In this document: positions 9,488 through 17,759 of the stretch, one piece after another | Position numbering within the stretch: the first letter of the stretch is position 1 | Layout: every line of letters starts with the position of its first letter | Assembly: GCF_003367505.1 (NCBI RefSeq) | Contig: NZ_PXXX01000015.1 | Coordinates: forward strand, 62,001-126,000 | DNA from: Lysinibacillus capsici | Lineage (GTDB): Bacteria; Bacillota; Bacilli; Bacillales_A; Planococcaceae | DNA: 64,000 nucleotides | Reading direction: 5' to 3' | Notes under the pieces: generated by a model | What the model was told of the DNA's origin: nothing | What the model saw: only the letters and a program-made list of their open reading frames with translations | The model's database searches: none | Translations under genes and position numbers: made by a program

Positions 9488-10429
9488 ATGATGTATATCC
9501 TACGTCGAATCATCCTGTTAATAACAACCATCCTTCTAGTATCCATTATTACATTTGGTGTTTTTCAAATTTTACCTGGTGATCCAGTTCGCACAATGCT
9601 AGGAACAGAGGCGGATCCCACTCAAATTGAAAATTTACGATCTGAGCTTGGCTTGGATCGTCCTCTTTATGAACAATATGTGGATTGGATGAAGGGCTTA
9701 TTGACAGGGCAATTAGGGAATTCCATTCGATTTTCCATGCCAGTAAAAGAATTACTATTTGATCGACTTCCTGTCACCATGTCATTAGCAGGACTCACCC
9801 TTATCATTGTCTTAATCATCTCATTACCTTTAGGGATGTTTGCAGCAAGAAGACAAAATAAATTAAGTGATGTGTCATTATCGACTGTAACCCAGATCGG
9901 TATGGCAGTGCCTTCCTTTTGGCTAGGGATGATGCTTATTCTTTACATTGGCCTACAGTTCAGCTTCTTTAAAATAAGTGGCTATATACCTTGGACACAA
10001 AGTGTAGCAGGGGCGCTCAGTACCCTAATACTTCCAGCCTTAACGATTGCGATTCCACAAATTGCGGTGAATTTTCGTTATGTTCGTACAGCCATTTTGG
10101 AGCAGGTCCAGCTCGATTATGTCCGTACGATACGCAGTAAAGGGATGTCTGAACAAAATGTAATGTATAAGCATGTTTTGAAAAATTCCATGATTCCGAT
10201 ATTGACGGTTTTTGGGTTGATTATGGCGGAGGTTGTGGCAGGAACGATTATTGTGGAGCAGGTGTTTTCATTGCCAGGGATTGGTCAGTTATTGATTACG
10301 GCTATCAGTAATCGTGATTTTCCACTCGTACAAGGGATCGTTATGTATATTACAGTAGCTGTCGTCATGATTAATTTTATCGTCGATGTTTTATATTCTG
10401 TGTTGGACCCTAGAATTCGATTACGTTAA
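9488..10429 (+). CDS. Peptide ABC transporter permease (DppB type)
   Basis: A 313-residue inner-membrane subunit with about six membrane segments. The first is at residues 8-30, followed by the family extracytoplasmic sequence FQILPGDPVRTMLG. The EAA coupling loop is visible around VRTIRSKGMSEQNVMYKHVLKNSMIPILT-like residues (no longer run quoted), and FSLPGIGQLL follows near the C-terminus. An in-frame GTG lies six bases upstream; ATG at 9488 is better spaced from the AAAGGGA ribosome site. Pairs with DppC to form the channel. Confidence 0.92.
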   Translation: MMYILRRIILLITTILLVSIITFGVFQILPGDPVRTMLGTEADPTQIENLRSELGLDRPLYEQYVDWMKGLLTGQLGNSIRFSMPVKELLFDRLPVTMSLAGLTLIIVLIISLPLGMFAARRQNKLSDVSLSTVTQIGMAVPSFWLGMMLILYIGLQFSFFKISGYIPWTQSVAGALSTLILPALTIAIPQIAVNFRYVRTAILEQVQLDYVRTIRSKGMSEQNVMYKHVLKNSMIPILTVFGLIMAEVVAGTIIVEQVFSLPGIGQLLITAISNRDFPLVQGIVMYITVAVVMINFIVDVLYSVLDPRIRLR

Positions 10430-10441
10430 GAGGTGACTACC

Positions 10442-11269
10442 ATGAAACAATTACAGCGCTATACTAAAAAAATCAATTTAGTCATTGGTCTCCTCGTCAT
10501 TGTTGGCTTTCTGCTCGTCATGATTGTTAGCTTTTTTTATACACCCCATGATGTCAACGCGATGAATATACCTGAAAAATTGCGTGGTCCAGGTGGTGCC
10601 TATATGTTTGGAACAGATGAATTTGGGCGAGATATTTTTAGTCGCATTATGAAGGGGACACAAACAGCCTTTGCCGTGGGTCTATTAACGGTTGCGATTG
10701 GAACGATATTTGGTATTCTCATAGGCGGAATTGCAGGCTATGTTGGTGGCTGGGTCGATGAAATATTTATGCGTACGATGGACGCTTTAATGGCCTTTCC
10801 AGGAATCATCTTAGCATTAATGCTTGTAGCAGTATTCGGCCCAGGAATAACGAATACAGCGATAGCGCTGGGGATTATCGCGATACCTGCTATTGCGAGG
10901 ATTGCCCGCAGTGGCTTTGTGCAACAACGTGACTCGGAATATGTGCTCGCAGCGAAATTAATTGGTGTTAAGCCTTATAGCATCATGTTTCGTCATATTT
11001 TGCCAAACATTTCGTCGCAAATTATTGTGGCAGCAACCGTGACTTTTGCAACAGCCATGTTAGCCGAGGCAGCACTGAGCTATTTAGGGCTTGGGGTACA
11101 GCCACCAAACCCTAGCTGGGGCAGAATGTTAAAAGATTCACAAGCCTATTTAATCGGTGCCCCTTGGTATACGTATGCCCCTGGAGGAGCCATTACGATT
11201 CTTGTTTTAGGCTTATATATGCTCAGTAATGCTTTACGAGATTTTATGGACCCGCGTTCAAAATCGTAA
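10442..11269 (+). CDS. Peptide ABC transporter permease (DppC type)
   Basis: A 275-residue permease with the N-terminal membrane segment (about residues 15-37), the marker FGTDEFGRDIFSRI and an EAA loop near AAKLIGVKPYSIMFRHILPN. ALSYLGLGVQPPNPSWG and the C-terminal NALRDFMDPR are typical of DppC. The ATG follows AAGAGGTGAC. It is the last gene of the operon, and its 3' end overlaps the 3' end of the convergent pucR-like gene by 12 bases (11258-11269). No terminator hairpin is visible between them. Confidence 0.92.
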   Translation: MKQLQRYTKKINLVIGLLVIVGFLLVMIVSFFYTPHDVNAMNIPEKLRGPGGAYMFGTDEFGRDIFSRIMKGTQTAFAVGLLTVAIGTIFGILIGGIAGYVGGWVDEIFMRTMDALMAFPGIILALMLVAVFGPGITNTAIALGIIAIPAIARIARSGFVQQRDSEYVLAAKLIGVKPYSIMFRHILPNISSQIIVAATVTFATAMLAEAALSYLGLGVQPPNPSWGRMLKDSQAYLIGAPWYTYAPGGAITILVLGLYMLSNALRDFMDPRSKS

Positions 11270-12895
11270 TAGATCAGGTGCTGTCTTTTGCAACAGTTCA
11301 TATGCCTTAACTGCCATCTCAATATTGAGGCGATGGGGAGCTTGTAAAAAATCAGCACCTAGTATACTTTCTAAGCGTTCTATTCGTTTGTAAAGTGTTT
11401 GACGGACAATAAACAGCTGTTCTGCTGTATCATTTTTAGCTCCATTACAGGACAGATAAACAGCTAATGTTTGAAATAAATCATGGCTACTTTTTTGATC
11501 TAATACTAAAATTTCCTGTAAATAATCTTTTACAAATTGTAAGAGAGCTGTTTGATCCTGCTGTAATAACAATCGATAAACACCTAAATCCTTATAATAG
11601 ATGGAGCTCGTCAATTGATGATGCTGCATTTGGATGGCTGATTTGGCTTCCTTATAGCCCAGATGAACACTTTCGATCGTTTGATAGACATTGCTAATAC
11701 CACAGCTAAGGGTAAGTTGCTCAAAAAATTGTGCTGCTTTTCTTGCAATGATTTGTGAAATTGCTTGATCAAAAGCGTCGCGATTGTCTTTCATATAATC
11801 TGCGGCAATGAAAAAGGCTAAAATAATTATCTCGTGCTGTCTTACTGAAACAGTAGGGAAAAATCCAAGCTTTTTCAGAATCGAACGAACATACATGGCA
11901 TTTTGTAACTGGATTTCCTGCCATTCTTCTTCAGGTACAGTATTGGCTTCATCATGTAGATTGAACACGACGACTCGGTAAAATAAATTACGACTTTCGA
12001 TTGGTAAATAGCTTTGGTAGTATTGAATATCTACTGGCTGACCTTGAATTAAGGCTAGTATGAATTCATCTTCCCGGCTTTGCTGTCGCTCCTGAAGCAT
12101 GCGGTTACGCATTAAAATATGGGCAATCGACATAGTTGCTCGTTCAAGATTTAACAAGGTGTAATCACTCTGCTTTGGCAGTTCAGAATGCATACATAAA
12201 TAGCCCCACACTTGTCCAAGTCCATTAACAGGAATAATGACAAAATGGTCTTTACCCAAGGATAGAAGGTGCAAGGGCTCTTGTAGTTCTAACTGCTGAC
12301 AATGCTCCTCCATGACACGTAAATATTTTTTAGCCTCCATAGGATAATAAAAGCTTTTTGTATCTTCTGAAACAAATAGAAAGGGAGCATTTGTATCTTG
12401 ATGGAGCACTTGTAATATTTTTAAAATACCATTTGGCATTAATGATAATTCCATAAAAGTTTTGGATAGTGTATCTAGCTGTGTAAGTGCCTGCTGGTGT
12501 TGATTAATTATGTACGTGTGCAAATCTTGCGTAATATCAATAAATCGTACAATTTCTTCAAAGATGATGATAGGGAAATGATGGGCATTTGCCATGGCAA
12601 TCAATTCTACGGGAACATGGTCAAAATAGTCGCCAATTTCTATACAAAGACCAGCTGCCTCATTACGAATAAGGTTTTGTAAGTAGGCTATTTGTGTTTC
12701 TCGTTCTAGCTGTAAACCGACACCCGTGGTTAAAATTAATTCACCACCATTGATTAAGGTTTCAAAATCTTTAATTTCTAATATATGTGTCCACAATACT
12801 TGGCGATCTAGGCCGTGCTGCCCTGCAATAAGCTTCGCCGATTCAAAATGCTTGCGCTTGAGGACATCACGTACGAGTAGAGGATGTTTCGACAT
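11258..12895 (-). CDS. PucR-family transcriptional regulator
   Basis: A 545-residue regulator. Residues about 9-125 form the PucR N-terminal domain (VRDVLKRKHFESAK, GGELILTTGVGL, AGLCIEIGDYF). The middle has a sensor-like region, and the C-terminus carries a PucR/CdaR helix-turn-helix around FIVRQTLYKRIERLESILG. Such proteins activate catabolic operons in response to a pathway compound. The start is placed at ATG 12895, with AGGTG seven bases upstream, rather than the adjacent TTG. It faces the Dpp/M20 operon tail-to-tail and is divergent from the aminotransferase gene, so it most likely controls both units. Confidence 0.86.
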   Translation of the reverse strand: MSKHPLLVRDVLKRKHFESAKLIAGQHGLDRQVLWTHILEIKDFETLINGGELILTTGVGLQLERETQIAYLQNLIRNEAAGLCIEIGDYFDHVPVELIAMANAHHFPIIIFEEIVRFIDITQDLHTYIINQHQQALTQLDTLSKTFMELSLMPNGILKILQVLHQDTNAPFLFVSEDTKSFYYPMEAKKYLRVMEEHCQQLELQEPLHLLSLGKDHFVIIPVNGLGQVWGYLCMHSELPKQSDYTLLNLERATMSIAHILMRNRMLQERQQSREDEFILALIQGQPVDIQYYQSYLPIESRNLFYRVVVFNLHDEANTVPEEEWQEIQLQNAMYVRSILKKLGFFPTVSVRQHEIIILAFFIAADYMKDNRDAFDQAISQIIARKAAQFFEQLTLSCGISNVYQTIESVHLGYKEAKSAIQMQHHQLTSSIYYKDLGVYRLLLQQDQTALLQFVKDYLQEILVLDQKSSHDLFQTLAVYLSCNGAKNDTAEQLFIVRQTLYKRIERLESILGADFLQAPHRLNIEMAVKAYELLQKTAPDLLRF

Positions 12896-13035
12896 CAATT
12901 AGCACCTGCCCTTCGAATGTACAATGTCTATTTCATTATGTTAGAGAAATCAGAAAATTTCAATATTAACTAGCTTAATAGGGAAAATGGTGATAGACAA
13001 AAAGACACCGATGATACACGATTGGAGGTCATGAT

Positions 13036-14391
13036 ATGGAGCGAAACGATCAGTTTACACATATTTTACAGCAAAAAGATCATGAAAACATTTGGCATCA
13101 CATGTCTATCTATAACGACAAAGCACCTCCCATTATTGAGCAGGGAGAAGGGGCATGGATTACAGATAGTTTAGGCAATCGCTTTTTAGATGGCATGTCA
13201 GGCTTATGGGCAGTGAATGTAGGGTATGGGCGTGAACGTCTTGCTAGGGTTGCGTATGAGCAGCTAAAAAAGCTTTGCTATGCTCCTTTAACACAAAGCC
13301 ATGAACCTGCCATCAGGCTCGCTGAAAAAATAAACAGCTTACTTGATGATGACTATATGATGTTTTATTCCACTAGTGGCTCAGATGCGAATGAAGTAGC
13401 GTTTAAGTTAATACGTCAATACCATCAACAAAATGGGGAAGGGAACCGCTACAAAATCATTGCTCGTTATCGGGGCTATCATGGCAGTTCACTTGGGGCA
13501 TTAGCAGCTACAGGTCAGGCATTACGTAAATTTAAGTACGAGCCGCTGACACCGGGCTTCTTACATGTTGCTCCACCTGATCACTATCGTCGTCCAAAAG
13601 GGCAGTCAATTGAGGCATACAGTCTAGCACTTGCCCGAGAAATGGAAGAAAAAATTATTTGGGAGCAAAAAGAAACCATTGCGGCTGTCATTATGGAGCC
13701 ACTCATCACGGGTGGTGGAGTGCTTATTCCACATCCAACTTATGTCAAAGAAGTCGAGCGCATTTGTAGAAAGCATGGAGTATTACTCATCATGGATGAA
13801 GTCATTTGTGGCTTCGGACGGACAGGTAAGCTATTTGGCCATCAGCATTTTGATATTCGACCAGATGTCATTACCATGGCGAAAGGATTAACGAGTGCCT
13901 ACCTACCACTATCCATTACAGCTATACGGAAAGACATTTATGAAAAATTTAAAGAGACGGACGGCTATAGTCATTTTCGCCATATCAATACGTTTGGGGG
14001 CAATCCAGCAGCTTGTGCAGTGGCCTTAGAAAATATAAAAATCATGGAGGAGGAAGGACTTGTGCAGCGAGCAAGAGATTTGGGTATTCAATTCCTACAT
14101 GATTTGCAAGACCTATTAGAGCTGCCTTTCGTTGGCGATATTCGTGGGCTTGGGTTACTCATTGGCATCGAGCTGGTCGAAGATAAACAATCTCAAACAC
14201 CTGCTAAGCCTGAGCTAATCGCGAAAATCATGGCTGATTGTCAAGCAAATGGCTTAATTATTGGAAGAAATGGTGATACAGTTGAAGGCTTCAATAATAT
14301 CATTACGTTAAGTCCACCGCTGTGCTGTACAGACGAGGACTTTGATTTTATGGTTGCTGTATTAAAACGAGTATTTGCAGCCAATGTCTAG
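13036..14391 (+). CDS. Class III aminotransferase (omega-/beta-amino acid:pyruvate type)
   Basis: A 451-residue PLP-dependent aminotransferase. Motifs are LDGMSGLWAVNVGYGR, STSGSDANEVAFKL, YRGYHGSSLGALA, the cofactor aspartate in IMDEVICGFGRTG, the PLP lysine in MAKGLTSAYLP, and HINTFGGNPAAC. These place it with beta-alanine/omega-amino acid:pyruvate transaminases, which give an aldehyde or keto acid. GGAGG precedes the ATG by seven bases. It is divergent from the PucR gene. Together with the ALDH and the P1 aminopeptidase it could form a route for liberated beta- or omega-amino acids; that link is inference. Confidence 0.88.
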   Translation: MERNDQFTHILQQKDHENIWHHMSIYNDKAPPIIEQGEGAWITDSLGNRFLDGMSGLWAVNVGYGRERLARVAYEQLKKLCYAPLTQSHEPAIRLAEKINSLLDDDYMMFYSTSGSDANEVAFKLIRQYHQQNGEGNRYKIIARYRGYHGSSLGALAATGQALRKFKYEPLTPGFLHVAPPDHYRRPKGQSIEAYSLALAREMEEKIIWEQKETIAAVIMEPLITGGGVLIPHPTYVKEVERICRKHGVLLIMDEVICGFGRTGKLFGHQHFDIRPDVITMAKGLTSAYLPLSITAIRKDIYEKFKETDGYSHFRHINTFGGNPAACAVALENIKIMEEEGLVQRARDLGIQFLHDLQDLLELPFVGDIRGLGLLIGIELVEDKQSQTPAKPELIAKIMADCQANGLIIGRNGDTVEGFNNIITLSPPLCCTDEDFDFMVAVLKRVFAANV

Positions 14392-14394
14392 CCT

Positions 14395-14435
14395 AAGGCG
14401 ATTCCAAATGTGCGAAAAACACGAGGAATCGCCTT
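14395..14435. terminator. Bidirectional terminator
   Basis: An 11-bp perfect stem (AAGGCGATTCC with GGAATCGCCTT) lies between the convergent aminotransferase and MarR genes. Its right arm touches the MarR stop codon. Confidence 0.75.
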
Positions 14436-14887
14436 TAATACTGTCGTTTATGCCCTTTCTTCACCTCTTCCCAGTCAATTTCGATGTTATGCAACACACG
14501 TGTTAGAAGACTGTGAATGCAGTTAATCTCCTCATTAGAAAACCCCTCAAGCGCACGAGCATTGGAATATTCGCCCTCCCGTTTTAAAAAAGGATAGATG
14601 TCCATGCTTTTAGCTGTAGGAAAAAGTAATTTATTTTTCTTATTACCTTGTTCAATTCGTTTTTCAATAAAGCCTTTGGTCTCCAATTTTTGAATAGCTC
14701 GTGAAGCCGTTGTACGGTCTACCTTCAATAGCTCTGCGACTTTCTCTTGAATAATACCTGGATGTTCACAAATACGGATGACATATAAATATTGCCCCTT
14801 TGTCAAATCCAATTCCTTGAATTCAATATTGCTTATCGAGTCTAATGCCCGTGCTATGGCACCTATTTCACGTAAGATTTCTTTCAT
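14435..14887 (-). CDS. MarR-family transcriptional regulator
   Basis: A 150-residue winged-helix regulator. The recognition region is KVAELLKVDRTTASRAIQKLETKGFI-like (residues about 48-72), followed by the wing with KRIEQGNKKNKLLFPT. The start is set at the ATG preceded by AGGAGG (14895-14900), seven bases away; the reading frame is open further upstream. It is divergent from a GNAT gene, and a near-palindrome TTGTAATTGCAA at 14911-14922 lies in the shared promoter region. Ligand unknown. Confidence 0.85.
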   Translation of the reverse strand: MKEILREIGAIARALDSISNIEFKELDLTKGQYLYVIRICEHPGIIQEKVAELLKVDRTTASRAIQKLETKGFIEKRIEQGNKKNKLLFPTAKSMDIYPFLKREGEYSNARALEGFSNEEINCIHSLLTRVLHNIEIDWEEVKKGHKRQY

Positions 14888-14910
14888 GTTCGATCCTCCT
14901 GAGATTTTTG

Positions 14911-14940
14911 TTGTAATTGCAATAAAAATCATTCTATACT
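14911..14940 (+). promoter_or_regulatory. SigA-type promoter with putative MarR site
   Basis: TTGTAA (14911-14916) and TATACT (14935-14940) are separated by 18 bases, pointing to the GNAT gene. The near-palindrome TTGTAATTGCAA covers the -35 box. A second inverted repeat, ATCATCTTC (14947-14955) with GAAGATGAT (14976-14984), lies just downstream in the leader. Confidence 0.5.
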
Positions 14941-15012
14941 AATACTATCATCTTCAAAGTGAAATTGCACCTAGAGAAGATGATAAGGCAGGAGAAACTA
15001 GGAGGAATAGTA

Positions 15013-15444
15013 ATGACTATAAAAAAAGTGACAACTGAAGCAGAATTACAAACAGCGTTTGATTTTAGACGAAGCGTTTTTATTGAAGAGCAGCAAGTCC
15101 CTGAGGAAGAAGAATATGATGAATTTGATGCACTGGATGCTCCATGCGATCATATTTTGGTGTATTACAATGAGCAACCTGTTGGAACAGGGAGACTTCG
15201 AGTTGTAGAGGGCTATGGCAAATTGGAGCGTATTTGTATATTAGAAGAATACCGCAAATATGGCCTTGGTAAGGAAGTTATTGTAGGCCTAGAGCAAATT
15301 GCTCGAGATAAAGGGCTAACAAAAGCAAAATTAAATGCTCAGTCCTATGCAGAAGGCTTTTATGAAAAATTAGGCTATCAGCGTGAAGGTGAAGAATTTA
15401 TGGATTGTGGCATCCCCCATATTTTAATGAAGAAATACTGGTAG
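15013..15444 (+). CDS. GNAT-family N-acetyltransferase (YjcF-like)
   Basis: A 143-residue acetyltransferase. FDFRRSVFIEEQQVPEEEEYDEFD near the N-terminus (partly quoted here) is characteristic of the YjcF/ElaA-like group. LERICILEEYRKYGLGKEV contains the acetyl-CoA pyrophosphate loop, and NAQSYAEGFYEKLGY closes the fold. ATG 15013 is preceded by AGGAGG; the frame is open further upstream but without a ribosome site. Substrate not evident. Divergent from the MarR gene and likely under its control. Confidence 0.82.
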   Translation: MTIKKVTTEAELQTAFDFRRSVFIEEQQVPEEEEYDEFDALDAPCDHILVYYNEQPVGTGRLRVVEGYGKLERICILEEYRKYGLGKEVIVGLEQIARDKGLTKAKLNAQSYAEGFYEKLGYQREGEEFMDCGIPHILMKKYW

Positions 15445-15544
15445 CAGACGAAATTCACACGATTATAGAAAATGCCAGACTTAGCGTCATACGTTGTAAC
15501 TTTTTAATCGTTGCTCGGGTCTACTGCTGAAAGGGGGGATGTTG

Positions 15545-16222
15545 TTGAAGAAATGGATATGCCTTTGTATCATGTGTTTGTTGTTACTGACTGCTTGCGG
15601 TAGTCAATTCATCATCGAATGGGTTGATTTAATCAAATGGGATGGTAAGCAATATGAAGCTGTATATGAAGTAGCGTTAGCCGATCGTTCATTCATTGAT
15701 AAGGAAATAGGGGAAGTTGATTTTAAAGTGGCAGATCATATCAAAAGAACTTCCTATCGCTTTAAGGATGGCGATGCAGCATTCCATGAGAAGGGAACAA
15801 AGCTTTATGCGATAAAGGGTCTTGACGATGCCATTGCGGTAGAGGATCAGTCGGTTATTAATGGCTATCGAATTTATATGATAAGAGCTGAAGCTCCGCC
15901 GCGACGGAATTTTGATCAGGTTCCATTAGAAGAAGTGAAGAAAATAGAATTCTACTCATCTACGGAAGAAGGCAATCGGAAAACGGCTAGCTATACAAAC
16001 CAGTCTGACATGGCAGATATAAAGGCAATTTTAGTCAATAGTAAACCAGCCCCATCCTTTGAGCCAAACGGGGATACGAACCGTTATGATGTACTCCTTT
16101 ATACAGACGATGCCATTGCTTTTCAATATGGCATACAATTTGATGGTACTACTTATTTTTGGTTTCCGTCAGAAAACGCGATTTTATCGAATGATATACA
16201 GCAGTTTATTTCCAAAGATTAG
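15545..16222 (+). CDS. Lipoprotein of unknown function
   Basis: About 225 residues, with a lipoprotein signal peptide whose lipobox is LLTAC. I do not recognise the mature domain. It has charged and aromatic patches (IEWVDLIKWDGKQYEAVYEV) and no catalytic motif I can name. The ATG at 15539 directly abuts the AAGGGGGG ribosome site, so TTG at 15545, six bases after it, is the more likely start. Single gene between two terminator-like hairpins. Confidence 0.7.
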   Translation: MKKWICLCIMCLLLLTACGSQFIIEWVDLIKWDGKQYEAVYEVALADRSFIDKEIGEVDFKVADHIKRTSYRFKDGDAAFHEKGTKLYAIKGLDDAIAVEDQSVINGYRIYMIRAEAPPRRNFDQVPLEEVKKIEFYSSTEEGNRKTASYTNQSDMADIKAILVNSKPAPSFEPNGDTNRYDVLLYTDDAIAFQYGIQFDGTTYFWFPSENAILSNDIQQFISKD

Positions 16223-16310
16223 CATACTTCTCTAAAGAGAATTCCATACTACTTTCTGTAATGGTTAGGCGATCAGGAAGATTAACACTTTAGCAAAATG
16301 CGCCAATTAA

Positions 16311-16350
16311 AGAAAGCTGCCCAAACGATAAGGCAGCTTTCCTTTATTTT
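16311..16350. terminator. Bidirectional terminator
   Basis: AAAGCTGCC (16313-16322 region) pairs with GGCAGCTTT (16332-16340) and has T-rich flanks on both strands. It serves the lipoprotein gene and the convergent RDD gene. Confidence 0.7.
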
Positions 16351-16733
16351 TTCTTTACAACCGTACCTGCAAAGCTATCATGAGGAAGACGTTGACCATG
16401 CTGCTGCTCAAAGGCTTGGCGATCTTTAAGATAATCGAACGTACTGATAGTGTCTCGATAAGCCATGCGTTTAATAATTTGACATTCTGATAATGGACGA
16501 CCATCTTCATTTTCGAGTGTCAATCCCATTGCTTTGTAGCCAATCGTTTGTCCGTTTTTACGGAGTTGTGCATATTCTAGCGCCCACAATACCACGGTTG
16601 GCGTAACGAGTGCATGAACAGCCTCATTTTTTACTTTTTTTCGTAGGAAGTATTCAACCCCAAACGTGACAGCTGTTGAAACAGCTGTATCGATTAAAAA
16701 TGCAGCTGTGCGTTTTTTTGTCATCGATTCCAT
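16344..16733 (-). CDS. RDD family membrane protein
   Basis: A 129-residue protein beginning with the RDD signature (KRTAAFLIDTAVS) in its first membrane segment. A second hydrophobic stretch lies near residues 42-58, and the GYKAMGLTLENEDGRPL motif common in RDD proteins follows. AAGGAGG lies six bases before the ATG. Function unknown; some RDD proteins have been linked to Na/H exchange. Confidence 0.75.
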   Translation of the reverse strand: MESMTKKRTAAFLIDTAVSTAVTFGVEYFLRKKVKNEAVHALVTPTVVLWALEYAQLRKNGQTIGYKAMGLTLENEDGRPLSECQIIKRMAYRDTISTFDYLKDRQAFEQQHGQRLPHDSFAGTVVKKK

Positions 16734-16796
16734 ATAAGCCCTCCTTTAATGACCTGTCACTAGTACATACGAACAATAAGAACAAAAAGTTTCGAT

Positions 16797-17759
16797 TTAT
16801 CCTAGTTTCATATCTAATGAAAGTACAGGATAGGATGGAATCGCCCCATGCTTTGTTGTTGAAATGCCCGCATATCCGTTTGCAAAAGATAGCAGAGACA
16901 TTGCATACTGTTCACAATGAGCTGCCACTTGATCTACTGTTAGTTGATGATGAAGAAATTGACTTAAAATCGCGCCAATAAAAGCATCACCAGCACCAGT
17001 TGTATCAACGGTTTGTACCTTGTTAGCAGGAGCCTTCACATGATGTTTTTTCGTATATAAGGTAGCCCCAGCAGCACCATGTGTAATGATAATAACTTCT
17101 ACATATCCCTTGAATAACGTTTGAACAGCTTCCTGTTCATCTTCTAGAGTTGTTAAAAACAACAGTTCTTCCTCTGAAAGCTTGACAATATGGGCTTTTG
17201 GTAAAAAGGCTAGAATGGTTTCACAACACGCCGTCTTATCCTGCCATAAAGGAAGGCGCACATTCGGATCGAAGGATATAAGGCTTCCTGCTTGATGTGC
17301 CTGTTCAATAAGGGCAAGATGTGCTTGTTTCATAGGACTCTCTACAAGATTAACAGAGCAAAAGTGAACGATATCGTGCGCTGTTAATAGCTGCGAGGGG
17401 AGGTATTCCTGTTTGTATAAGAGATCTGCAGCATGTCGGCGATAAAATTGAAAATCTCGTTCGCCATGTTCATTTAATGAAACAAAGGCAAGACTTGTTT
17501 CACCATCCGTTGATTGACGAATAAACTGTGTATCTACACCTGCTTGCTGCAACGTTTTGATTAGGAAGTCACCAAAGGCATCCTGACCGACTTGTGTGAG
17601 AAGGGCCGCCTGCTGTCCTAGCTTTGCACAGACAGCGGCTACATTGGCAGGTGCTCCTCCTGCATGTTTAGTAAAATGCTCAATGTTGGCTAGGGAGCCG
17701 TGCTGCTGTGTCGGTGTAAAGTCAACTAATAATTCTCCAATTGTGAAGAGCTTGCCCAT
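16797..17759 (-). CDS. PfkB-family carbohydrate kinase (fructokinase-like)
   Basis: A 320-residue ribokinase-fold sugar kinase. Signature 1 is seen in HAGGAPANVAAVCAKLG, signature 2 in DTTGAGDAFIGAIL with the catalytic Asp in GAGD, and FDPNVRLPLW matches fructokinases/2-keto-3-deoxygluconate kinases. AGGAGG lies eight bases before the ATG. Its start overlaps the stop of the upstream EamA gene (TAATG), so the two are probably co-transcribed. Exact sugar not determinable. Confidence 0.85.
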   Translation of the reverse strand: MGKLFTIGELLVDFTPTQQHGSLANIEHFTKHAGGAPANVAAVCAKLGQQAALLTQVGQDAFGDFLIKTLQQAGVDTQFIRQSTDGETSLAFVSLNEHGERDFQFYRRHAADLLYKQEYLPSQLLTAHDIVHFCSVNLVESPMKQAHLALIEQAHQAGSLISFDPNVRLPLWQDKTACCETILAFLPKAHIVKLSEEELLFLTTLEDEQEAVQTLFKGYVEVIIITHGAAGATLYTKKHHVKAPANKVQTVDTTGAGDAFIGAILSQFLHHQLTVDQVAAHCEQYAMSLLSFANGYAGISTTKHGAIPSYPVLSLDMKLG

